Assembly (NCBI RefSeq): GCF_000315625.1
Contig: NW_005434601.1
Span: 206,762 to 270,761 of the forward strand
Direction: 5' to 3'
DNA: 64,000 nt
From: Guillardia theta CCMP2712
Lineage: Eukaryota; Cryptophyceae; Pyrenomonadales; Geminigeraceae
Of this stretch, positions 55,775-64,000 are shown piece after piece. Position 1 is the stretch's first letter. The number at the start of each line of letters is the position of its first letter. The notes under the pieces were generated by a model that worked only from the letters and a program-made list of their open reading frames with translations, was not told the DNA's origin and made no database searches. A program made the position numbers and the translations under genes.

Positions 55775-55915
55775 AGTCACAGGGGATGGGGGGTCTAATT
55801 CCTGTGGGTACTTTATAACCTTTAGAAATCAGGGGTGTATGCTGGTGTAAAAAGGGGCTCCGTGGTAAGAAAGAGGGTGGGGTCATAATTCATATGGGTG
55901 GGGTAGGATGTTTAG
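55775..55915 (+). repeat. GGGG motif array, G-rich on + strand
   Basis: GGGGATGGGGGGTC, GTGGGTAC, AGGGGTG, AAAAGGGGC, AGAGGGTGGGGTC and ATGGGTGGGGTAGG in 140 bp, about 650 bp upstream of the + strand plastid HemE gene. Confidence 0.6.
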
Positions 55916-56547
55916 ACCAAAAGTTGAACGGGCAACACCGGGCAGCAATAAAAACATATGTTATTGTATAAATTGATTACCAGAAATAATTTTATATCGT
56001 ACCGAACACTATATAAACTTATAACAAATATTTTATATGTATAATGCACCTTTTAAAATCTTTTGTGACGGCCATCCCAGCCCCCATATCGATCCCCCCG
56101 CTATGCTGCCTCCTGCTTGCGCCGTTTCCTTCCCGCTCATTTCTCCCGCCCTCCTCCCTCCTCTCTCCCCGTTCTCCCTCCTCGTTTCTCTGCGTGTCAC
56201 CGCCTCATGCACTCGATTGAGATTGATCCTTCTCTTGCTTCCCTTGTTCGGATCAGGCTAGTTGCCAAGACACTTGCCTTGCGCTCTATCCCGATCCTCT
56301 GCCCTCGCCCCCCAAACTTGCCCGGCCACCAGCGAAGTGTCACCATGATTGATTTCATCCACGTGGCGTCTCTTGTCGCCCTCTTATCTTCAGTGTAGAT
56401 GCTTCATGGTCTTTCTTTGTACCGATCCCCTCCAGGAATCTCGCAGAGCGCACAGAGGCAGAGAGTGCTGTAGATACACTTTATGATGACAGAGGACATC
56501 TTCGTCTGTTGGCAACAGTTCTCATCTTTCCAGCAGGAGCCATCAGG

Positions 56548-59500
56548 ATGTTCCTCTTGCGATCAGCTGCTGTTGCCTCCTTCCTGTTAGCGTGCGGTCT
56601 CCCCTACTCATCTGCCTTCGTCGGCAGCGGACTCACTGTCACGCCCAAGGGTGAAAAACTTTTCCCTTGCTCCTGTCTTCCTGCCTTCCTGCCTTCCTGC
56701 CTTCCTGCCTCCTTCCATCCTCTCTACCTTCTCCCCTCTGCTTGATTGCTTCTCGTCTCCTCTCCACTTTGATTGCTCCTCCTGTTCCGGCCGATCTGTT
56801 GCTTCAACACCCTGCTTCGGGCTTCCTCGTCTCATCCTGCAGCGCATGCCTCCTGATGTCCGCCAGCAGATGCTCGTCTCAGGACGGCTGTTTCAGCGAC
56901 TGCGTCCCGTTCCACTCCGCTGGGGCTCAAAATGGAGGATCCTCTGCTCCTGAGAGCAGCCAGGGGGGAGAAGGTGGAGATGACACCGGTGTGGATGATG
57001 AGGCAGGCGGGCAGGCACATGCAGGCAAGCAGGCAGCGTGCGAGGTCGCAGCTCACGGGGGATGGCAGGAGTACCGGGAGCTCGTGAAGAAGTACCCTAC
57101 CTTCAGGGAGAGGTCCGAGATACCTGAGGTCGCGACGGAGATCTCCCTGCAGCCGTGGGAGGCGTACGGGGTGGACGGATGCATCCTCTTCTCCGACATT
57201 CTCACGCCCCTTCCTGGGATGGGTCAGTGGGCCATGGCGGGAAGGAGGATAGAGGAGGGGAAAGGGAGGAGGAGGAGGAGGAGGAGGAGGAGGCAGCCCG
57301 ACTAACCAGGAGCAGGTGTGGAGTTCGACATCAAGGAGACGAGCGGGCCGAAGCTGAAGCCCCTGAGGACGAAGGAGCAGATTGACACGATGAAGATCTG
57401 CTCGGACTGGTCCACCTCCATGCCCTTCGTCAAGCAGACCCTCGGAGAGCTGCGCAAGAGGGTTCGTGCTTCTCCTCCTCGTCCCTTCCTCTGTGTCTCC
57501 TTCTCCTTGTCCTCAAGCTCCCAACCTGATGCTGAGGCCATGCTCGCGCAGGTGGGAAACTCGGCGACTGTGCTGGGGTTCGTGGGCCTTCCGTTCACTC
57601 TGGCGACCTACTTGGTGGAGGGAGGAACCAGCTCTGAGTACCTCGAGATCAAGAAGATGATGTGAGGGAGGAGAGGGGAGCGGCGCAGGAGCAGCAGGAG
57701 TGATGTGGCTGCTTGTTCAGGTACTATAATCCCTCCCTCCTCACGGCCATGCTGGAGAACCTTGCCGAGAACATCGGAAACTACGCGAACTTTCAGATCG
57801 AGGCCGGAGCTCAGGTGAGGAGAGGGAGGGGGAGGAGGGGAAAGGGAGATCAGGCAAGCAGGCAGGCTGGAGGGGAGGGAGGGAGGGGCGGGAAGGCAGG
57901 GAGGGAGTAGGGAGGCTCATTTGATGCGTCTGCCCAGGTCATCCAGATCTTTGACTCTTGGGCGGGCTCTCTGTCCCCCGAGGACTACGACCTCTTCGCC
58001 TTCCCGTACCAGAAGATGGTTGTCAACGCCATCAAGAAGAAGCACCCTGATGTATGCTCCTCCTCGCATTCCTCCCCAGCACCACAGCCTCTACCACTCC
58101 CCTTCCTCTCCTCCTCCTCGNNNNNNNNNNNNNNNNNNNNNNNNNNNNNNNNNNNNNNNNNNNNNNNNNNNNNNNNNNNNNNNNNNNNNNNNNNNNNNNN
58201 NNNNNNNNNNNNNNNNNNNNNNNNNNNNNNNNNNNNNNNNNNNNNNNNNNNNNNNNNNNNNNNNNNNNNNNNNNNNNNNNNNNNNNNNNNNNNNNNNNNN
58301 NNNNNNNNNNNNNNNNNNNNNNNNNNNNNNNNNNNNNNNNNNNNNNNNNNNNNNNNNNNNNNNNNNNNNNNNNNNNNNNNNNNNNNNNNNNNNNNNNNNN
58401 NNNNNNNNNNNNNNNNNNNNNNNNNNNNNNNNNNNNNNNNNNNNNNNNNNNNNNNNNNNNNNNNNNNNNNNNNNNNNNNNNNNNNNNNNNNNNNNNNNNN
58501 NNNNNNNNNNNNNNNNNNNNNNNNNNNNNNNNNNNNNNNNNNNNNNNNNNNNNNNNNNNNNNNNNNNNNNNNNNNNNNNNNNNNNNNNNNNNNNNNNNNN
58601 NNNNNNNNNNNNNNNNNNNNNNNNNNNNNNNNNNNNNNNNNNNNNNNNNNNNNNNNNNNNNNNNNNNNNNNNNNNNNNNNNNNNNNNNNNNNNNNNNNNN
58701 NNNNNNNNNNNNNNNNNNNNNNNNNNNNNNNNNNNNNNNNNNNNNNNNNNNNNNNNNNNNNNNNNNNNNNNNNNNNNNNNNNNNNNNNNNNNNNNNNNNN
58801 NNNNNNNNNNNNNNNNNNNNNNNNNNNNNNNNNNNNNNNNNNNNNNNNNNNNNNNNNNNNNNNNNNNNNNNNNNNNNNNNNNNNNNNNNNNNNNNNNNNN
58901 NNNNNNNNNNNNNNNNNNNNNNNNNNNNNNNNNNNNNNNNNNNCCAGGCTCCCTGACTGCCTCTGTGAGCCTAGCGGATCGGACCGCACTCGGAGTCACC
59001 CGGCCGCCGGGTCACCGCCGGGCGGTGACCGGCGTGTGGCCGGCAGCCGCCGGCCCAGCCTCGGAAGTTCAGGCTCCTGTAAACCAACTTCGGACGACTT
59101 ACGTGGCGAGGCGGCCAATGTAGCGTGTGTCTTGCTAAGCCTCGGTCCTCTCATGTCTGGATGCTTGGGTTTCACATCCTAGCATACAGTCTATCTCTCA
59201 TGTGCTCCTCAATTCTGGTTTTGCCAGCCTGAGTGTGCATTAAACTCGGTCTTGAGCAAAAACTGTCTCAGGCTTGTTACAACTAAGGTTGATGTGATAT
59301 CTGCGTAACTTTGGACTAGGACGTCGGAACACGGTGATGGCATCGGGAGTCCGGGAGTCCCGGCCGCCGGCCCCCGGAGGCTCAGGGCACGTTGGCCTGC
59401 CCGGGCGCGGTTCCGGCCGGCTCCTCCTCCTCCTCCTCCTCCTCCTCCTCCTCCTCCTCCTCCTCCTCCTCCTCCTCCTCCTCCTCCTCCTCCTCCTCCT

Positions 59501-60163
59501 CCTCCTCCTCCTCCTCCTCCTCACAGATCCGTCAGGTCCCCATCATCATCTACATCGCTAAGTCTGGGGCACACGTGGAGCGCATGGCCGACACTGGGGT
59601 TGACATCGTCTCGCTCGACTGGACCGTCACCATCGACGAGGCTCGTCGGAGGATCGGCAGAGACGTAGGCTGGTGGGGAGGAGCTGGGAAGGAGCTGAGA
59701 ATGTTGGCAGATCGGCCTTCAGGGCAACCTCGATCCGGCGATCCTCTACGGCCCCGAGCACATCATCAAGGAGCGCACAGAGAGCATCCTGAAGATGGCT
59801 AAGGGAAGGTGAGAAGTGTGTTGTGAGGAGGAGGAGGAGGAGGAGGAGGAGGAGGATGAGGAGGAGGAGGAGGAGGAGGATGAGGAGGAGGAGGAGGAAT
59901 GGGTGGAACGTGAACGAAGGAAGGAGTGAGAGAGTTGACGGGGAGCGGAAAGGGAGGAAGGGTAGAGGGGATGCAAGTGCATGATGAGATGAGCGGGAGG
60001 AGGGAAGGAGTGGAGAGGGAAAGGAGAAGGTGGGAGGGAGGAAGGGATCTAAAGCGAAGGACGCAGGCATCACATCATGAACCTGGGGCACGGTATCGAG
60101 GCCACCACACCTCAGCCCAACGTGAAGTTTTTCGTCGACACAGTGCACGCGTTCAAGCACTGA
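56548..60163 (+). CDS. hemE: Uroporphyrinogen-III decarboxylase, plastid-targeted
   Basis: Ten exons give a complete 390-residue frame: 56548-56650, 56897-57024, 57069-57222, 57316-57461, 57552-57661, 57721-57814, 57938-58051, 59536-59664, 59711-59808, 60067-60163; phases agree at every junction. The enzyme converts uroporphyrinogen III to coproporphyrinogen III in haem/chlorophyll synthesis. Motifs: [12 protein letters not shown] (substrate-binding Arg), [76 protein letters not shown] and the terminal [15 protein letters not shown]. The N-terminus is a signal peptide ([18 protein letters not shown]) followed by FVGSGLT; Phe at +1 marks import into a red-type complex plastid. Intron 2 (57025-57068) is 44 nt and begins GC rather than GT. 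Intron 7 (58052-59535) contains an assembly gap, GC-island sequence and repeat R1 copy c. Confidence 0.93.
58121..58943. other. Assembly gap (823 N) within HemE intron 7
   Basis: Begins after a TCC-rich tract and ends at GC-island sequence. The non-round length suggests a gap of estimated size. Confidence 0.98.
58944..59065. repeat. GC-rich island (class A) inside HemE intron 7
   Basis: From the gap edge: CCCAGGCTCCCTGACTGCC, GTCACCCGGCCGCCGGGTCACC, GGCCGGCAGCCGCCGGCCC. Contains the palindrome-like GGTGAC...GTCACC and directly precedes repeat R1c. Confidence 0.6.
59066..59319 (+). repeat. Dispersed repeat R1, copy c (diverged), in HemE intron 7
   Basis: Alignable with 5149-5424 from CTCCTGTAAACC to GGACTAG. 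Lacks about 28 bp near the R1 core start and carries four short insertions of 5-10 bp (CTTCG, CCTCG, CCAGCCTGAG, TCAGGC) relative to copies a and b. Same orientation as the host gene. Confidence 0.8.
59330..59425. repeat. GC-rich island (class A) after R1c
   Basis: GTCCCGGCCGCCGGCCCCCGG, GGCTCAGGGCAC, GCCCGGGCGCGG; passes directly into a (TCC)n tract to 59520. Confidence 0.5.
59424..59521 (+). repeat. (TCC)n microsatellite
   Basis: About 32 uninterrupted CTC/TCC triplets immediately before the acceptor of HemE exon 8, effectively an extended polypyrimidine tract. Confidence 0.9.
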
Positions 60164-60363
60164 GCTCGAGGGAGGGAGGAGCAGCAGCAGCAGCAAGCCC
60201 GGCAAAACCAACAGATCCGCTTTCTTAAATTCCTCGCACGAGTTGCGCAGGACTAACCGATGTGACCACATGCTATCAACAAGGAAAAATGATCTCCTGT
60301 TCTCCGCGCTCCTTCTCTTCGACCCCCGCTGGCCGCAAGTGGCTCTCAAGCCCGCTGCCCCTC

Positions 60364-61880
60364 CTACTTGCCGGAGGAGGCGTTGCTCCCTTCTCTCTTG
60401 GGCACTAGGTGCTTCACAGGCACAAAGTAGTCGTGCTTGAGAGCGTCGGTCGGGCTGATCCGCGTCTTGTGGTCGTACCGCAAGCACCTGCATCCTGTGA
60501 GCAAGGGAAGGAGTCGAGGGTGGGACTGACTGGTCGAGGAAATCGATCGCCTCAGGGCTGACAAGGTGCTGATTTTCTCTGGTCACGAACGACTGCCAGC
60601 TCTTGCGCGGGTGCTTGCCCAGTATGCCATCGTAGTGTCTATCCAGCTGAATGTCGTACTGCACAGTAGAGTGAGCGAGGAACTACGGGAGAGGCACACG
60701 TGGGAGGGGAGGAACGGGAAGGAGGAGAGAGGGAAGGGAGAGAATGAGGCAGGTCACCTTATCCAAGTAGGCGAACAGGTCGTCTGTGCCCAACACCTTA
60801 GCGATCTTAACGAGTTGATCATAGTTATCATGTCCATGGAAAAATGGCTCCTTGCGAAAAATCTGTTCCCAGGCGTGTCAAGCGTGCTATTGTAATCATG
60901 GCTGAAGCAGAGGAGCGAGGTTCTTACCATTCCTGCAAACATTGCTCCAAGACTCCACATGTCAAGGGAGTAATCGTATTCACGGAAGTCCACTAGCAGT
61001 TCAGGTCCCTTGAAGTATCTGCTCCAGCTCTCCGTCAGGGACACACGGCAGGGGACAGCAACATGTCGACCTCGATGCTACACGCACGTTGTACTCCGTC
61101 CCTGGGTAGAAAAACTCGGCAAGACCCCAATCGATCAGACGTAACTTGCGCTGAGAGTGATCGATCATGACCTGCGGTCTGTCAGAACTCGACGGGGGCG
61201 AAGTGAAGGGCATGCGCACATTGTGAGGCTTGACGTCTCTGTGCATGACACCGTTGGCATGTGCGAATGCCAGAGCCACCAGAAGCTGACGAAATAAGCT
61301 AAGGGAGAGAGAGGAGAGGAGAGGAGAAGGGTACCTCATGAATGTAATATCGTATATCCATGTCAGTCAGTGTTGGGTACAAGATTTTGAAATCTGTGTT
61401 TGCTACATGCTCAAACACCAAACTTGGAGTTTTTGAGCCTGGATCGCGAACCTACAGGCCAGTCATCGACAGATCCACGTGTGTCACATCAACTTTCACT
61501 CTTACGGTGTCAAGAAGCTGGATGACGTTCGGACCTCCCCTCAAGTTCTGCAAGATGCGTATCTCTCTCTTGATCTTTCTTTGTCTACATGTGGTATAAG
61601 TCACCAGATCCTCGTCAGACAGCTCTTACCTGACAGGCTTCAGACACTTGATAATGACTTTCTCCTCGGACGATACTTTCCAACCTTCAAACACTTCGCT
61701 GTACTTTCCCCTTCCCACCTTCCCAAAAGAAGCGAATCACGACTTTGCTACCACTCTCGCACGATTTCATGACAAACTATGCAAGAGGCAGCACGATTTC
61801 GAATACCTTCCTAATTATTTCATAGTCCTCGCAATCAGCCCAACATATCGTCATATTCTCGTAATCAGTATCCGTTAGGA
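60364..61880 (-). CDS. CK2A: Casein kinase 2 catalytic subunit alpha
   Basis: About ten short exons on the minus strand reconstruct almost the whole CK2 alpha kinase: near 61808-61880 ([12 protein letters not shown]), [20 protein letters not shown] with [101 protein letters not shown] (the DWG variant of DFG typical of CK2), [60 protein letters not shown] with [15 protein letters not shown], and the final exon ([20 protein letters not shown]) ending at TAG 60364. The family is a constitutively active acidophilic Ser/Thr kinase. The splice between KPHN and VMIDH uses an intron of about 48 nt. The first coding exon is not securely identified. Confidence 0.9.
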
Positions 61881-63109
61881 ACGTTTGCGGGCTCGCCGCA
61901 GCAACTCCACCCCCCTTGTGTCCAACCGTAAGGATACCTCATGGTCTGCGAGCTCTCAGCATACCTGGGCTGGAGACTTTGACATTTCGAACGAAGCTCC
62001 CTTACTGCCGAGGGGTCAAGGACCATTCAGGAAGCAAACGGGGGGTACTCGAAGTACCTTCCTGGTTGAAAAATGGGAGAAAATTCAGGCTAGACCTCGG
62101 GCTTCAGTTCGAACTAGAACAACACGGGCTGGACTGGCATTCCGACCCACTGCATGACCTGAGACCTCGTTAGATTCATAAGCATACCACTTTAAGAAGA
62201 ACTGAAACGGTATTGAAATCTCTAGTAGGGAACGAGGCCAGAACATGTGATTGTGCTGTGGTATCATTCGAACTTATCTACAACTTGCACAATCAAGCTA
62301 AGCATAGAATGGATGCAGCTCCATAACTAGATTCTAGAGTCAAAATGCATGACATCACTCGTACAAAAATTGACATTTTACAAACTGCAAATTCGATCCG
62401 GTTTTTGCAAACTTGCGACACATCCCATCCCCAAGTATCGTACAAACGAATGAGAAAACTTAAGAGACCCCCGCAAACACACAAGATTGAACACCATAAC
62501 ACCATCTTCATGCGAGTTGCATGCAGTCAAGAACACCACTACTCGAATGCAATGGTTGCTTTCGGTTCATTGAAATTTGAACCAGAAATAGTGGTGTGGC
62601 CACGATGGGTTGAGAAGCGCAGAAAACAACAACACGACAACACTCGTTGAGATAAGATGGCAGGGAAGATTCAATCATGAAGACAAGCAGCTAATGAAAA
62701 CAATCAGTAATGAGAGGCAGACTCGAAGTGAGAAGGAAGGTGGAGATGGAAAATGGCAAGGTTAGGACAAGAAGCAGGTACAAAGAGTTGAGCGATATAG
62801 AGATGCCATCTATGAGTTAAACGAGGACAACAGAGAGTAGAAGAAGAAAGGAACAGCGGCAGCGGCGGCGAAAACAAGTGCTGGGGCGAGTTGTTTCAGC
62901 TGGAAAGGAAATTGAGGCAGGAGGGAGAAGAAAGCAGAGAAGGAGGAGAGAGTGGAGGCAGGAGAGAGGAGAGATGAAGAGATCAGAGCACAGCAGAAGC
63001 AGGTCAATGGCTTCGCGCCTCCTCCCTTGCTTCTGAGCACCCGCATAAACGCGGCGGGGGAAGGGCATGGCGGAGAAGCGGCGGAAAAAAAAACAGTTAT
63101 AGCGGTTAT
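61881..63109. other. Intergenic or 5' region, no recognised gene
   Basis: Moderate GC; purine-rich 62680-62990. Open frames on the + strand near 61885-62173 and 62345-62650 show no recognisable domain. May hold the CK2 promoter and first exon. Confidence 0.35.
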
Positions 63110-63530
63110 TGGGAGGAGGGGTGGGGTAGGGGTCATGTTGGTCTAGGGGTAGTAAAGGTAAACATTGACCGTGGGGTGATCGATCAAAAATTATATGAGG
63201 AGTGGGGTACTTGACACTATTTGATTAGGGTGGGGTGGGACAATAATGAAGGGTAGGGTCCGTTCACTTAGTGCGTACTCAACCACAATTGGGGTCCTGA
63301 TTCTGAGAGGTAGGGGTGAGGGTAGGGTTGGAGAAGGGCAGAGGGCCAAGAGTGGGGGTGGGGTGGTACTAGAGGTAGGATCCAAGACCGTGATTAGGTA
63401 AAATTGGTAGGGTACTTGCAGTAACTCAGTATGGTAGGGTAGTCTGACGAGACGATAGAATGTAGGGGTCAGGGTAGGGGTGATAATTGGGCACACTACC
63501 GGTGGAAGGAAGGGAGAAGGTAGGGTAGGG
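63110..63530 (+). repeat. GGGGTAGGG motif array, G-rich on + strand
   Basis: GGGGTGGGGTAGGGGTC, CTAGGGGTAG, GTGGGGTGATC, GTGGGGTAC, TAGGGTGGGGTGGG, AGGTAGGGGTGAGGGTAGGG, GGGGGTGGGGTGG and TAGGGGTCAGGGTAGGGGTG spaced 15-40 bp apart over 420 bp. Confidence 0.75.
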
Positions 63531-63569
63531 TGGGAGGGAGGAATGGATGTGCGATCAGCGAGGCTGGCA

Positions 63570-63800
63570 GACCAGAGAAGCTCCGTCAGTCAAACGGCGG
63601 CCCGGGCCGCGGGCGCCCGGCCCAGCCCGCCGGCCCCGTTTGACTGACTCAAAAACCTTGAACGGAGTCCGATCGACAGTCACAGTCCAGTTCAACTGCT
63701 CGGCCTCCCGAGCCCCCGGGCGACCGGGCGTGCCGCCGGGTCACGGTGAGACTTGACTCTGTGACAACCGTCACAGTGAGTCCGACTCAGAGGTTCGACA
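63570..63800. repeat. GC-rich island with 13-bp inverted repeat (class A)
   Basis: Arms GTCAGTCAAACGG (63585-63597) and CCGTTTGACTGAC (63636-63648) are perfect inverted repeats around a loop of 38 bases, almost all G/C. Downstream lie GGGCGACCGGGCG and TTGACTCTGTGACAACCGTCACAGTGAGTC fragments, again with short palindromes. Confidence 0.75.
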
Positions 63801-64000
63801 GATGTTCATCGTCTCAGTCCTCCTCCTCTATTGTTACACTGACGCTCCTCCTCCTCTTCCTCTTCCTCCTCCTCCTCCCGGAGTCCTTCAGATCATCGGC
63901 AGGCCTGCACGTCCACGTGTCAACCCCCAGCTGCTCCTGACCGACCATGAGGCCTCACCTTCGAGCCCAACTGAGCCTTCCTTCTGGTACTGGCGGATCT

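Noticed and set aside
57921-59182. 400-codon and similar open frames across 58 kb
   Set aside because: Mostly translated N gap; the only real coding here is HemE exon 7.
61885-62173. Two overlapping + strand open frames beside CK2
   Set aside because: No domain, no signal sequence, ordinary chance length; the region is more likely the CK2 5' flank.

Overview
This is a eukaryotic nuclear genome fragment, most likely from a photosynthetic alga with a red-lineage complex plastid; a cryptophyte such as Guillardia is my best guess. Four things point that way. There are many short GT-AG introns. There are flagellar and axonemal genes (DRC11/IQCA1, LRRC49, an LRR-IQ protein). There is a haem/chlorophyll-pathway uroporphyrinogen decarboxylase whose N-terminus is a signal peptide followed by SSA|FVGS, with Phe at +1, the hallmark of complex-plastid targeting. 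The lineage is inference; no rRNA or organelle marker lies in the window. Three runs of N are assembly gaps, and two of them abut (TCC)n or CT tracts.

Layout, left to right: LRR-IQ protein (-, runs off the left end); a repeat-rich interval 3.1-6.4 kb with two near-identical 224-bp direct repeats; an unrecognised multi-exon gene with a signal peptide (+, 6.4-9.5 kb); DRC11/IQCA1 AAA ATPase (+, 10.4-15.7 kb); LRRC49 (-, 16-18.1 kb); coiled-coil/PDZ protein with a pure Asp/Glu tail (+, 19.1-20.9 kb); a beta-barrel-like, possibly Tom40/VDAC-type gene (-, 21-22.6 kb); a small secreted protein (-, 22.6-23.1 kb); an unrecognised alpha-helical protein (+, 23.7-25.0 kb); an Arg-rich unknown (-, 25.2-26.1 kb, gap inside); a dual-specificity phosphatase (+, 26.3-27.1 kb); a giant SPRY/UBA/HECT E3 ubiquitin ligase (-, 27.3-40.3 kb); membralin/TMEM259 (+, 40.8-43.8 kb); a tandem CCCH zinc-finger protein (+, 46.3-47.8 kb); a MAP3K-type kinase that splices in phase into WWE and YEATS-like domains (-, 48.1-52.4 kb); plastid HemE (+, 56.5-60.2 kb); casein kinase 2 alpha (-, 60.4-61.9 kb).

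The genes do not form a pathway, but themes recur: axonemal/microtubule function (LRR-IQ, DRC11, LRRC49), ubiquitin and ER proteostasis (HECT E3, membralin, and UBA/WWE modules in the kinase), and phospho-signalling (MAP3K, CK2, DUSP). Orientation alternates, with five tail-to-tail gene pairs.

The intergenic DNA has three unusual sequence classes. First, arrays of GGGGTAGGG / CCCCTACCC motifs every 15-40 bp, found in most promoter-side intervals and in none of the five tail-to-tail gaps. Second, 100-350 bp islands of almost pure G/C (CCGGGCCC-type) carrying TGACTGAAAGT / TGACTC motifs and short inverted repeats. Third, AT-rich patches next to those islands. The strongest candidates for something new are the kinase-UBA-WWE-YEATS-like architecture and the GGGGTAGGG arrays.
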